From the NCBI GenBank assembly GCA_024998625.1, contig JACOEL010000016.1, positions 44,552-108,551 of the forward strand: 64,000 bases of DNA, in the 5' to 3' direction. The notes beneath the pieces are model-generated. The model saw only the letters and a program-made list of their open reading frames with translations, ran no database searches and was not told the origin of the DNA. The DNA comes from Nitrospira sp. GTDB taxonomy: Bacteria > Nitrospirota > Nitrospiria > Nitrospirales > Nitrospiraceae. This document shows positions 38,043 through 46,839 of this stretch, one piece after another (within the stretch, counting starts at the first letter, position 1; every line of letters starts with the position of its first letter). Both the position numbers and the translations under genes were made by a program.

Positions 38043-39281
38043 TTAGTGAAAGGCTCGTTCAAATTCCGTGGGGATGGTGCCCAGCACGGAACGTATCCCA
38101 CGGGGAGGGGCTTCCGTGTCCTGGTTGGCCAGATCGATGACGAGCGGGACGATGTAGGGTTGTCCCGAGGGATCGTGGGTGATGGTGACGATAGGCTGAT
38201 GGAGCTTTCCCGAGTTGATGACGGACACAATGGCCCGCTCGCCGGTGGTCAGTGAGACATAGCTATACACCGGATAAATTCCCATCACTTTGACGAAGAG
38301 CGAGATCAGCCGGCTTTCGTATCTGCCTTCCTGCCCTTCCTGATAGAGTCGCTGCAATGACTGGTGCGGGGTAAGCGGCGAGGCGCCGCCGAATCCAGTC
38401 AGCAACTCGTCGTAGCGATCCGTGACCATCACGATCCGTGTCATGTCGGAGGTGAACGCGCCGCCGGTTTCTGGGGGAAATCCGCTTCCATTCAAATAGG
38501 CATGATGCTCCGCCACCATCTGTTCCACCGTCGATGCGAAGCCGCCCCGGCGTTCGAGCAGAATCGCGCCGCCGCGCGCGTGGGCTTCATAGGTCCGCCG
38601 GTTCTGTTCGGAGAGGGTGGTCGAGGTGTCGTGAATCCGTTGGAGAACGTTCGGCGGGACCTGCATGAGGCCGATGTCATGGAGAAGCGCGCCGGTGGCT
38701 AACTCCTGGATGGCCATGAGGTTGTAGTCTGCCGCATGCGCCAGAATCATCGAAAAGCTGCAGGTGGCCAGAGCATGCTGGCTGAGTGGCGCATGGCCCT
38801 CACGCCCCTGGCTGAAGGCCATGAAGAGGGCATGCGTGTTCAGCGCTTGAGCAACGGCGCTGATCGCGTGCACGGTGTGCGTGGCTTCCTCCGGATCGAC
38901 GATGCCGGTTTTGGCAATCCTCGAGAAGGTGGTCTGCACCGACGCTTCAAGCTGGGCACGAGCCGTTCTCGCCGTCAGCAGTTCCTGCGCCATCGTGGCG
39001 AGGGAGCGCACTTCCGGTGTGCTCGGCGCAGGTGTGGCCGAGGGTTGCACCACGGCGTTGGGTTCGTTTGGAGTCGAAGCGGGCGTTCCCGGGAGATCCA
39101 GTCCCTTGGCAGGGTCGATGGAGAGGTGTTTCACTCCCGCGCGCCGCAATTTCTCGATCTGTTCGTTGGTCCGGATCAGAAACGAATGCCGCATGAAGGG
39201 CGAACGGAACCAGGCCACGTCCAGCTTGGCGACGTGCATCCCGATTTGCAAGGCATCGATGGTGATGGGGCGGTATGCCAT
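38043..39281 (-). CDS. HD-GYP domain protein with DUF3391, variant motif
   Basis: A 412-residue protein. The N-terminus (IGMHVAKLDVAWFRSPF) is a DUF3391 domain, followed by a Pro/Ala-rich linker and an HD-GYP region with LLHDIGLMQVPPNVL and AEHHAYLNGSGFP. Normal HD-GYP enzymes, which hydrolyse cyclic di-GMP, show HDIGK and HHExxDGxGYP. Here the Lys is Leu, the Glu is Ala, the Asp is Asn and the Tyr is Phe. Enzyme activity is therefore uncertain; it may be a binding protein. ATG 39281 is used. It follows rusA-like and mraZ genes on the same strand. Confidence 0.8.
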   Translation of the reverse strand: MAYRPITIDALQIGMHVAKLDVAWFRSPFMRHSFLIRTNEQIEKLRRAGVKHLSIDPAKGLDLPGTPASTPNEPNAVVQPSATPAPSTPEVRSLATMAQELLTARTARAQLEASVQTTFSRIAKTGIVDPEEATHTVHAISAVAQALNTHALFMAFSQGREGHAPLSQHALATCSFSMILAHAADYNLMAIQELATGALLHDIGLMQVPPNVLQRIHDTSTTLSEQNRRTYEAHARGGAILLERRGGFASTVEQMVAEHHAYLNGSGFPPETGGAFTSDMTRIVMVTDRYDELLTGFGGASPLTPHQSLQRLYQEGQEGRYESRLISLFVKVMGIYPVYSYVSLTTGERAIVSVINSGKLHQPIVTITHDPSGQPYIVPLVIDLANQDTEAPPRGIRSVLGTIPTEFERAFH

Positions 39282-39333
39282 AACGTATGAACGTCGCAGG
39301 CCCGCCGCGCTTCGGCGGTCTCCCTGCTTTGTG

Positions 39334-39996
39334 CTATCGGTCCCGCCGGTTGCCGGATCGATGGTCCGGGTTCGCCACAAGCGCGGCCTCAAGCTGGGTG
39401 GGACAAGCGGAGTCAGGCGCCGCGAGCGGCGACACCGACACCAGTATTTCCATGCGAGGATTGTCGCGATCCTGATGCTTGTAGAGGTGAGTTTCGACCA
39501 CGCGATTGTCGTTCAGCCCCAGGCCCTCGCATAAGGCGTCCTGTGCGATCTTGAGTCCTCCGTCGGTATCCCGACGCAAGGCCGAGGCGAAGAAAAATTG
39601 AATGGATAACGAGAGGCTCGCCTGGCTCAAGGTTCGCCTTAGAGTACCACGATGAGGCGATTGAGCAAGCGCAACCAGAATTTGTTGCCCGACCAATTCC
39701 TTGAACGCACGGCCTTTGGCGGAGAGCAGACGGCGCCCGTTGGCCGTGGCATATTGGTGATTGACGCTGGGTGGGACGGGTAACGTCAGCGCAATGGAAT
39801 CTGCCGTCACTCGAACGGACAGTGGGGCAGACGTGATGGCCGTAGCTGGAGGACGCGTGCGGATGGCTGTGCGCGGCAGAACCGGTTCCTGCGCAGAAAA
39901 CGGTGCCTTCTGAGCCGGGGGTCTGAAGGAGGTCGTCCGAATCGGGATGGAGGACTGTCGATGGCGGGACACGCGGCGCAAGGGCCTGCCTATCAA
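39334..39996 (-). CDS. RusA-family endodeoxyribonuclease-like protein
   Basis: About 220 residues. The C-terminal 140 residues resemble RusA Holliday-junction resolvases: LTLPVPPSVNHQYATANGRR, a KxxDGxL-like DGGLKIAQDALCEGLGLNDNRV and KHQDRDNPRMEILV. The acidic residues around D-G and N-D are those expected for metal binding. The N-terminal 60 residues are basic and unordered; the TTG start directly after the mraZ stop is assumed, and a later start is possible. RusA genes are usually in prophages; no phage gene is seen here. Confidence 0.75.
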   Translation of the reverse strand: MIGRPLRRVSRHRQSSIPIRTTSFRPPAQKAPFSAQEPVLPRTAIRTRPPATAITSAPLSVRVTADSIALTLPVPPSVNHQYATANGRRLLSAKGRAFKELVGQQILVALAQSPHRGTLRRTLSQASLSLSIQFFFASALRRDTDGGLKIAQDALCEGLGLNDNRVVETHLYKHQDRDNPRMEILVSVSPLAAPDSACPTQLEAALVANPDHRSGNRRDR

Positions 39997-40437
39997 CTAA
40001 AGAAGATTTTGGATCTTCGCCATATCCTGCTCGTACCGGTCTTCCGTCCTGGTGAGATACCGCCGCCATTCCGACGGACCCCAGACTTCCAGACGGTGAT
40101 ACATGCCCACGAGGAAGATTTCCTGATCGTCATCCATCGGGACGAGCTTACGAAGACGGCTCGGGATCAGCACACGGCCGGCCTTGTCGATATCCGAGGT
40201 GCCGGCTTGCGACATCACATGGTGCATGAACAGGCGACTCTGGTCCTCATCCAGGGTGATCCTGGTCCGTTCCAGGACCTTTTCCCATTCCTTGGCTGAG
40301 TACATCCAGAGTGTCTGCTCGGTATTCTTCACGAACATGACTTGATTGCCCTCGGCCTCGAGCCGTTCTCGAAGGGGAGAGGGGATCAGGAAGCGTCCCT
40401 TGTCATCGACTTTGCAGAGGTATTCACCGGCAAACAT
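39997..40437 (-). CDS. mraZ: MraZ-family transcriptional regulator
   Basis: A 146-residue protein with two MraZ/SpoVT-AbrB-like repeats, each carrying the DxKGR/DxAGR motif: FAGEYLCKVDDKGRFLIPSP and GTSDIDKAGRVLIPSRLRK. MraZ binds DNA upstream of the division (dcw) cluster and regulates it. Here it is not followed by mraW/ftsL but by rusA-like and HD-GYP genes, so it is outside the usual context. ATG 40437 matches the family N-terminus. TGGGN operator repeats were not found upstream. Confidence 0.93.
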   Translation of the reverse strand: MFAGEYLCKVDDKGRFLIPSPLRERLEAEGNQVMFVKNTEQTLWMYSAKEWEKVLERTRITLDEDQSRLFMHHVMSQAGTSDIDKAGRVLIPSRLRKLVPMDDDQEIFLVGMYHRLEVWGPSEWRRYLTRTEDRYEQDMAKIQNLL

Positions 40438-40585
40438 TATCGGCAGCCTCGCTCTTGAGGGCGGCGACAGTGAAGAGTCGATGGAGCTGTACGTAGGCGC
40501 ATAGGAATCAGCCGAGTAGCCATTTCTTCGCTGATGGTAGGAGACAAGGCCAATCCTGTCAAGTGAATATTCATGACCGGGGCGG

Positions 40586-40930
40586 TCACTCGAAGTCGGT
40601 CTGGTCCGTTCCAGGTGGAGTCGCATCCCCTCCTTCCATCGCTGCCTCGACGTCATCGCCGAGGTCTTCTCCCATTTCCTGCCCCATTTTTTTCATGAGC
40701 CGGGCCATACTCTGAGGGTCGTTTTCGTCAAATCCGCTCAGATTGCTTGGATCGGACAGGGCTTCAAGGCGTGCTTCCTCCGATTTGGGAGAGGCAAACC
40801 GGGAGAGCAGTCGTTCTAGCTCCGGGCTCTGACAGTAGCCGCATGTCTGTTCCGGCGCGGTGTTGATGCTGAGGATCAATCGGGTAGTTCGTTTTCCACA
40901 TTGGCGACAGCGGTATTCGTAGATCGGCAT
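40586..40930 (-). CDS. FmdB-family zinc-ribbon protein
   Basis: A 114-residue protein that begins MPIYEYRCRQCGKRT and has a second pair CGYCQ, giving the four-Cys zinc ribbon of the FmdB/CxxC_CxxC_SSSS family. The C-terminal part (QSMARLMKKMGQEMGEDLGDD) is acidic and helical, typical of this family. The function is unknown; some members are thought to regulate transcription. It starts 2 bases after the comF stop, so both are one transcript. Confidence 0.9.
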   Translation of the reverse strand: MPIYEYRCRQCGKRTTRLILSINTAPEQTCGYCQSPELERLLSRFASPKSEEARLEALSDPSNLSGFDENDPQSMARLMKKMGQEMGEDLGDDVEAAMEGGDATPPGTDQTDFE

Positions 40931-40932
40931 GA

Positions 40933-41745
40933 CTAGACCCTCAGGGCGAGCGGTTGATCGAAGGCTGACGGAGGGAGCCAGGTATCGGGCACTATGCCGG
41001 TATCCACGGAACGCGCGAGCGTGAGCACGGCGACGTCTTTGGCACCGGCGTTGAGCAGGACTTTCGCGCATTCGTTGGCGGTGGTGCCGGTGGTGAAGAC
41101 ATCGTCGATGAGCAGGATGCGCTTGCCAGTCACTTCCCCGGGGGCTCGCAGAGCGAACGCCCGGTGAAGGTTCTTCAGGCGTGCCGATTGGGGGAGCGTG
41201 GTCTGCGGATCGGTATCGACGATACGAACCAAGTTCCGATAGGATACGAGTCTCCTCAGTATAGGTCCGACGCGGTCGGCGAGCAGGAGCGATTGATTGA
41301 ATTCTCGCTGTCGAAGGCGGTTGGGGTGGAGCGGGATCGGCATGAGGAAATCCGTATCCAGATCTGCGGGAAGAGCCTGGGCGAGTAACGCACCCAGCGC
41401 ATCCGCCAGCACCACCTTCCCGCGATATTTGAAGAGGGCGATAGCGTCCTGGAGCGGAGAACAGTAGGCATAGGCCGCCCACACCTGTGAATAGTGCGGG
41501 GCGCGAGTCCGGCAGTCATGGCATTCGTGAGTCGGGCTATGGGTTGTAGCGAAAGCAGAAGCCCATGGGCGGTGGCATCGCGGGCAGGAGGGCCCTTGTA
41601 GCGGTCGAATCAGTCCCCAGCATTGGCGGCAGAAGAACGGTGTGGGATCGTCCGTGAGGGGCTGTTCACAGGTTGCGCAGTCCGACGGGAGCAAGAGTCG
41701 TGTGGCCTGCCTGATGGTGCCCGCGAGCAATGCGTGTGAGCTCAT
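40933..41745 (-). CDS. ComF family phosphoribosyltransferase-like protein
   Basis: A 270-residue protein. The N-terminal zinc finger has CATC, CRQC, CPRC and CHDC, and the C-terminal phosphoribosyltransferase domain contains the PRPP loop ILLIDDVFTTGTTANEC. ComF proteins take part in DNA uptake for natural transformation in some bacteria, though many have an unknown role. FmdB follows directly. The ComEA-like protein at 33331 is another possible competence link, but no channel genes are seen. Confidence 0.92.
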   Translation of the reverse strand: MSSHALLAGTIRQATRLLLPSDCATCEQPLTDDPTPFFCRQCWGLIRPLQGPSCPRCHRPWASAFATTHSPTHECHDCRTRAPHYSQVWAAYAYCSPLQDAIALFKYRGKVVLADALGALLAQALPADLDTDFLMPIPLHPNRLRQREFNQSLLLADRVGPILRRLVSYRNLVRIVDTDPQTTLPQSARLKNLHRAFALRAPGEVTGKRILLIDDVFTTGTTANECAKVLLNAGAKDVAVLTLARSVDTGIVPDTWLPPSAFDQPLALRV

Positions 41746-41946
41746 TGTCTAGATCCAAGAGGCGTGACGGAGGCGCGTTGGGATTGTGTACGGAAGAGCC
41801 CTCCGCCGTCAAGGTTGTGGGGTGCAAACCGGGTGTGGTATAGGACCATTTGCCTCCATCGGGGCGATTCCAAAGGATCGGCCACGTGCTGGTCGCATGC
41901 CTCTGCCGGATGCTCCCGCACTCCGTTACGGCTATCGATTCCCATC

Positions 41947-42642
41947 ATGCAAGATCCCACCAACATGCTGGTACGGGTGCAGAATCTTTCGAAAGAATAT
42001 CGCCGCGGGCAAACGCTTGTGTCGGCGCTGCAGGATGTGACCCTTGACGTGAAAGCGGGAGAGTTCTGTGCCTTCGTCGGGCCGAGCGGGTGCGGGAAGA
42101 GCACGTTGCTGAATCTGATCGGTGGGCTGGATCAGCCCACCTCGGGAACCATCGCTATTGAGAACCGGCTTGTGACCCATGCGAGCGCCACCGAATGGAC
42201 CCGCTTGCGACGAGAGTTGATCGGAATTGTCTTTCAGGCTTTCCACCTTATTCCCGGCCTGACGGTTGCGGAGAATGTCGCATTGCCGTTGCTGTTGAGG
42301 GGGGAACGGGGGGCCGCGGTGACAGAGCGGGTCAACGAAGTCTTGGAAGCAGTGCAGATGGACAGGCGACGTTCTCACCGGCCTGGTGAGTTGTCGGGAG
42401 GGGAGCAGCAGCGTGTCGCGATCGCACGGGCGATGGTGCATCGGCCACGGCTTGTATTGGCGGATGAACCGACCGGGAATCTCGATTCCAAGCAAGGAGC
42501 GGACATCGTCAGCCTGTTCCGCACGTTACCGCAACTGTTCGGTCACTCGGTGTTGCTCGTGACCCACAGTGACAGTGCGGCCGACGCGGCGGACTATGTG
42601 TGGCATATGCGGGATGGCCGGCTGGTGAATTGTGTCAGGTAA
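41947..42642 (+). CDS. ABC transporter ATP-binding protein (YbbA/LolD-like)
   Basis: A 231-residue ATPase. Walker A is GPSGCGKSTLLNLIGG, the Q-loop IGIVFQAFHLIPG, the signature LSGGEQQRVAIARAM, Walker B LVLADEPTGNLD and the switch His LVTHSD. It resembles YbbA, whose partner YbbP is a large two-part permease; such a permease lies 1.5 kb downstream (44194), after pyrD and an oppositely oriented LuxR-type gene. ATG 41947 is used; no clear ribosome site is seen. ATG 41965 is an alternative. Confidence 0.92.
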   Translation: MQDPTNMLVRVQNLSKEYRRGQTLVSALQDVTLDVKAGEFCAFVGPSGCGKSTLLNLIGGLDQPTSGTIAIENRLVTHASATEWTRLRRELIGIVFQAFHLIPGLTVAENVALPLLLRGERGAAVTERVNEVLEAVQMDRRRSHRPGELSGGEQQRVAIARAMVHRPRLVLADEPTGNLDSKQGADIVSLFRTLPQLFGHSVLLVTHSDSAADAADYVWHMRDGRLVNCVR

Positions 42643-42789
42643 TAGGCCCGATCGGTTGTGTACGATGTTTGTGAAGGCCGCTCATCGCTCGGAGAGAGGC
42701 TTCATGAATAACGCGTTGCGAATTTCAAAGAGGATGCGGGAGGAACGCCGACGGGGTCGTTCCATGTCCTGTCGGGAGAAAGGATCAGC

Positions 42790-43716
42790 ATGGATTTGAG
42801 CGTCACTATTGCGGGAGTAAAATTTCCGACCTGTTTCATGAATGCTTCCGGAGCGCTCTGTGTGACTCGTGAGGAGCTCATCGCGCTGGGGCGTTCCCGT
42901 GCCGGTGCCATCGTGACCAAGTCGATGACCCTGGAGCCACGGGTCGGTAATCCTGAACCGCGGTATTACGGATTTCCGGGCGGGTCGATCAATTCCATGG
43001 GGCTCCCGAATCTTGGGTATCGAGCCTACGCGGAGATGATTCCCGAACTCGCCCGGTTCGGAAAACCCGTGATCGCCAGCATTGCCGGCCTGTGCGAGGA
43101 CGACTTTCTCACCATGGCGCGTGTGATCAATCAGGCGCGACCCGATCTCATTGAGGTGAATCTCTCTTGTCCGAACATTCCCGGCAAGCCGCAGATCGCC
43201 TACGATCCGGTCGATTCGGAACGGTTGCTCAAACGGGTGCGACCCCTCATCACCGTTCCAATGGGCGTGAAACTGCCGCCCTATTTCGATCCGGCTCACC
43301 ACGCGGTGATGGCGGACGTGATTCGACGCTGCGAGGTCGATTACCTCAATTTGATCAACTCTGTGGGAAACGGTCTGGTTGTGGACCCGAAGCGCGAAAC
43401 GCCGGTCATCAAGCCCAAGGGCGGGTTCGGGGGGTTGGGGGGATCGTTGATCAAGCCGGTTGCGCTGGCCAATGTGCGAGCGTTTTGGAAGCTGTTGGAG
43501 GGACGTATCCCCATCATCGGGACCGGTGGAGTCGTGCAGGGAGTCGATGTCTTTGAGCATGTGCTGTGCGGTGCGTCGGCCGTCCAGGTGGGGACGGCAC
43601 TGGTCGAAGAAGGTGTGGCGGTGTTTGAGCGATTGGAGCGCGAGCTAGTGGCTGAGTTGGCCTTGCGGGGCAAGCAGTCGCTTGAGGAATGTCGGGGAAA
43701 ACTGAAAGAGCTGTAA
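42790..43716 (+). CDS. pyrD: Dihydroorotate dehydrogenase, class 1A-like
   Basis: A 308-residue flavoenzyme of pyrimidine synthesis. The active-site Cys is C127 in VNLSCPNIPGKPQ, and the words GGSINSMGLPNLG, INSVGNGLVVDPK, GGLGGSLIKPVAL and IIGTGGVVQGVDV match the class 1A type that uses Cys as base and, in known members, fumarate as acceptor. It is cytoplasmic; membrane-bound class 2 enzymes have Ser and an N-terminal extension, both absent here. AAGGA precedes the ATG. The gene lies between the ABC ATPase and its likely permease. Confidence 0.93.
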   Translation: MDLSVTIAGVKFPTCFMNASGALCVTREELIALGRSRAGAIVTKSMTLEPRVGNPEPRYYGFPGGSINSMGLPNLGYRAYAEMIPELARFGKPVIASIAGLCEDDFLTMARVINQARPDLIEVNLSCPNIPGKPQIAYDPVDSERLLKRVRPLITVPMGVKLPPYFDPAHHAVMADVIRRCEVDYLNLINSVGNGLVVDPKRETPVIKPKGGFGGLGGSLIKPVALANVRAFWKLLEGRIPIIGTGGVVQGVDVFEHVLCGASAVQVGTALVEEGVAVFERLERELVAELALRGKQSLEECRGKLKEL

Positions 43717-43722
43717 AAAGGT

Positions 43723-43750
43723 GCGCCGGTTCCGTAGACGAAACCGGCGC
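43723..43750 (-). terminator. Intrinsic terminator between pyrD and LuxR gene
   Basis: GCGCCGGTT and AACCGGCGC form a 9-bp perfect stem with a 10-base loop between convergent genes. On the minus strand CCTTTTTAC follows, so it should end the LuxR-type transcript; it may also serve pyrD. Confidence 0.75.
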
Positions 43751-43759
43751 GTGGAGTGT

Positions 43760-44095
43760 TTATCGGAAGGCGAAGTTCTTCGGAAGGAATCCCTGTTGCA
43801 ACGCTTGACGAAGCAGCTGCGCAACGTTGCGGACTTTCAATCGCCGCATCAGATTGAAGCGATGCACCTCAACGGTTCGCACGCTGATATCCAGGCGGCG
43901 GGCGATGTCGCGGTTGGTATTTCCTTGGGACACCAGTTTCAGAATTTCTTTCTGCCTGGGCGTCAGTCCCTCGGATCGTTTCGTGCGCACAGGCGCCGGC
44001 TTTATGACCTTTGCAAGTTTTCTCTTCTTGGTCGTTGAAGCGGCCTTGGCGGTCTTCGCGGGCTTTCTGGCTTGAGGGCGTTTGCGTAGTGCCAT
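43760..44095 (-). CDS. Stand-alone LuxR-type HTH regulator with basic N-terminus
   Basis: A 111-residue protein: a very basic Ala/Lys-rich N-terminal 40 residues (KRPQARKPAKTAKAASTTKK) and a LuxR/GerE HTH (LTPRQKEILKLVSQGNTNRD and RLDISVRTVEVHRFNLM). It is the third single-domain LuxR protein in the window and is related to those at 11516 and 13530, ending in NVAQLLRQALQQGFL like theirs. The Lys-rich tail could add non-specific DNA binding. No ribosome site is seen; TACAAT ends six bases before the ATG, so the message may be leaderless. It has no sigma-54-like promoter. Confidence 0.85.
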   Translation of the reverse strand: MALRKRPQARKPAKTAKAASTTKKRKLAKVIKPAPVRTKRSEGLTPRQKEILKLVSQGNTNRDIARRLDISVRTVEVHRFNLMRRLKVRNVAQLLRQALQQGFLPKNFAFR

Positions 44096-44193
44096 ATAGA
44101 TATTGTACCCCAAATTCTACTGAACGTAATCCTAGCATATCTGGGTAAATCTGTAAAAACAATTACTAGACTGTTGTTCCGGTAGGTCCGCCG

Positions 44194-46839
44194 ATGCCGC
44201 TGATTTCCTCTGCCCTATTCGAGGTCTGTGCCCGTCTTGGATGGACACATTTGTCCACTCGTCCCGGTCGCACGCTCCTTACGGTGATCGGCGTCGGGTT
44301 GGGGGTCGCGGCGACGATTGCGGTCCAGACTGCCAATGTGGACGTCCTGCGATCGTTCGAGGACTCGGTCTTAGCCGTGGCCGGTCCGGTCACACTGGAG
44401 GTATCGGCCGGAGAAGCTGGCATGGACGAGCGTCTGATTGCCACCGTGCGGGATATCGCCGGTGTGGATTCAGCTAAACCGGTGGGAGAGATCGGGGTGC
44501 GAGTGGCCGGCCGTTCTCAATCGTTCCTCATCCTTGGATTGGACCTGCTGGATGAGTTGAATTCCATACAGGGGCGTCTCCCTGCGACGCTGGAGACTCT
44601 GTGGCGACCAGGTAAGGGGGATGACCTGGAAGGCCTTCTGGCTCCAAGCGGACTCCTGGTAGGGCAGGGGTTGGCCTCTGAGCTAGGAGTCGGCCCAAAG
44701 GCGCTGCTAAACCTTGAGGCCGATGGCCGAGAAGTGTCCGTTGTGGTCACAGGGATGATGGGCCGTCGGGCCGAAGGGCCGTCGGCGTGGGACCGCCTGG
44801 CCGTGATGGATATTGCGGCCTTTCAACGGACCTTCGGTTTGAGTGGCCGATTGGATCGAATCGATGTGGTGACGCAACCCTCCTCGTCGGTCGAACAGGT
44901 GGCCGAGGCGATCACAAGGATCTTGCCTCCGGCCGTCACGGTGCGACGTCCGATCCAGCGCAGCCAGCAGGTCGAATCGATGGTGGGCGCATTCCAACTG
45001 AATCTCTCCGTTCTGAGTATGGTGGGACTCCTAGTGGGGATGTTCCTGATTTATAACACCGTCTCCTTCACCGTGGCGCAACGCCGGCGCGAGGTAGGAA
45101 TCCTGCGCGCGATCGGGATGTCGGAGCCCATGGTCGTTAGCCTGTTCCTCGCAGAGGCGGGAGTGTACGGTGTGGCCGGAGGGGTCCTGGGGGGGAGTCT
45201 GGGCCTGGTTCTAGGGAATGTACTTGTCGGGTTGGTCGGTCGGACCATCCAGGACCTCTATGTCCCGATGGCTGATGCGCCAAGAACCTTCGGCTTTCCG
45301 ACGGGATCTAATCGGTTGTTCCTCGAAGCGATTGTGATCGGTGGCGGGGTGTCCATCCTGGGTGCGTTGGGGCCCAGCCTGGATGCCGGACGTACCATGG
45401 TGGTCGCGGCCCTTGCCCCCGGAGAATATGATGTTGCCCAGCGGGTGCGTGCTGCCTTCCTGGGCGTCGTGGGCGGGGGCTTGTTGCTGTTCGCTCTGGG
45501 GTGCTCATTGGCCGGACCGGTCGGCGGGGTTCCGGTCTTCGGGTATCTGGCGACGTTCTGTCTGCTTGCCGGTCTCTCCTGCCTGGTCCCGATCCTCATG
45601 CAGTGGGTCTGCCGCACCCGAGAGTTGGGGGCCGCTTCCGCGTCGCCTTCGTTGGGTGGCGCCATTCGCCACATTGCGCGGGAGCAGACGACGCGCGGCA
45701 TTGGGAGGAATGCGGTCACCGTGTCTGCCTTTCTTGTCGGGGTCGCCATCATGGTCGGGGTGATGGTGATGATCAGAAGTTTTCGCGACACGGTCGAGAT
45801 GTGGATCGATCAGACGGTCATGGCCGATTTCATCGTGGCGCCGGCCGGGTGGCCGCATGTGGTTCGCGGCGGGTCGTCCAGTCAAGCTCTGCCTGGTGCA
45901 TGGCGAACTCGCCTAGCCGGGGCAGCGCATGTGTCGGCGGTCGATGCGTACCGCGATGTACGCATCGAACTGGATGAGCGGCCGATCGCGTTGGTATCCA
46001 GAGATTTAGCGCTCCATGCGGCACGAAGCCGATACCTATTTCTTGAAGGTGACTCGACGGCGATCCTGACTCGTGTAGCAGCAGGAGAAGGGGCCATCCT
46101 CTCGGAGGTGGTGGCTAATCACCTACATGTGGTCAGGGGCAGTCAGTTGTCCATTTCGACGCCGGTGGGGGTGAAATCGTTGCCGGTTTTGGGGGTCTTT
46201 TACGACTACGCGACCGATGGCGGGAAGATCGTCATCGACCGGTCTCTGTACCAGCACTGGTGGAACGATGACGGCGTGACGGTGTTTCCTGTGTATATCG
46301 ATCCGGGAGTCGATCTGGAACAGGTCAGAGCCGCTCTGCTTGAAACCTTGGCCGATGGTTCTCGCGGGAGTCTGTTGCCGACGGTGTTGAGCAATGGAGA
46401 ATTGCGCCGGGAGATCCTTCGAATTTTCGACCGGACTTTCACGTTGACCTATGTGCTGGAGGCCATCGCAGTCATTATTGCCATGCTGGGGATCATCAAC
46501 ACCTTGGTGACGTCGGTGGTGGAGCGACGTCGGGAGTTGGCCACGTTGCAGGCGCTGGGCAGCAGCCGGGGGCAGATTACGGGGCTGATTCTCTGGGAGG
46601 CCGGCTACCTGGGACTGTTGGGAACGGCGATGGGACTCGTTGGAGGGCTGGCGCTGGCGTGGATCTTGATCAGGGTCATCAATCGTCAATCGTTCGGCTG
46701 GACGATCCAGGTGTCGTGGCCCCTAGGGTTGATGGCGGAAGTAGCGGTGCTGGCCCTCATCGCCTCACTGCTCGCCGGCTTCTGGCCGGCCCGTTGGGCC
46801 GGCCGACAACCGTTGGTTGAGGGGCTCCGTTACGAATGA
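44194..46839 (+). CDS. Large ABC transporter permease with two FtsX domains (YbbP-like)
   Basis: An 881-residue membrane protein. An N-terminal helix (RPGRTLLTVIGVGLGVAAT) and a periplasmic domain are followed by FtsX helices near FLIYNTVSFTVAQRRREVG, then a second half with extra helices, another periplasmic domain, and a last FtsX block beginning VIIAMLGIINTLVTSVVERR and ending PLVEGLRYE. This two-part plan is that of YbbP/LolC-like permeases. Its likely ATPase is at 41947. The 3-prime end overlaps the bioB 3-prime end by 10 bases. The substrate is unknown; lipids or lipoproteins are possible. Confidence 0.92.
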   Translation: MPLISSALFEVCARLGWTHLSTRPGRTLLTVIGVGLGVAATIAVQTANVDVLRSFEDSVLAVAGPVTLEVSAGEAGMDERLIATVRDIAGVDSAKPVGEIGVRVAGRSQSFLILGLDLLDELNSIQGRLPATLETLWRPGKGDDLEGLLAPSGLLVGQGLASELGVGPKALLNLEADGREVSVVVTGMMGRRAEGPSAWDRLAVMDIAAFQRTFGLSGRLDRIDVVTQPSSSVEQVAEAITRILPPAVTVRRPIQRSQQVESMVGAFQLNLSVLSMVGLLVGMFLIYNTVSFTVAQRRREVGILRAIGMSEPMVVSLFLAEAGVYGVAGGVLGGSLGLVLGNVLVGLVGRTIQDLYVPMADAPRTFGFPTGSNRLFLEAIVIGGGVSILGALGPSLDAGRTMVVAALAPGEYDVAQRVRAAFLGVVGGGLLLFALGCSLAGPVGGVPVFGYLATFCLLAGLSCLVPILMQWVCRTRELGAASASPSLGGAIRHIAREQTTRGIGRNAVTVSAFLVGVAIMVGVMVMIRSFRDTVEMWIDQTVMADFIVAPAGWPHVVRGGSSSQALPGAWRTRLAGAAHVSAVDAYRDVRIELDERPIALVSRDLALHAARSRYLFLEGDSTAILTRVAAGEGAILSEVVANHLHVVRGSQLSISTPVGVKSLPVLGVFYDYATDGGKIVIDRSLYQHWWNDDGVTVFPVYIDPGVDLEQVRAALLETLADGSRGSLLPTVLSNGELRREILRIFDRTFTLTYVLEAIAVIIAMLGIINTLVTSVVERRRELATLQALGSSRGQITGLILWEAGYLGLLGTAMGLVGGLALAWILIRVINRQSFGWTIQVSWPLGLMAEVAVLALIASLLAGFWPARWAGRQPLVEGLRYE

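Noticed and set aside
40586..41482. N-terminal extension of the FmdB frame through comF
   Set aside because: The family start MPIYEYRC at 40930 is clear; the upstream part is antiparallel-free overlap of comF in another frame.
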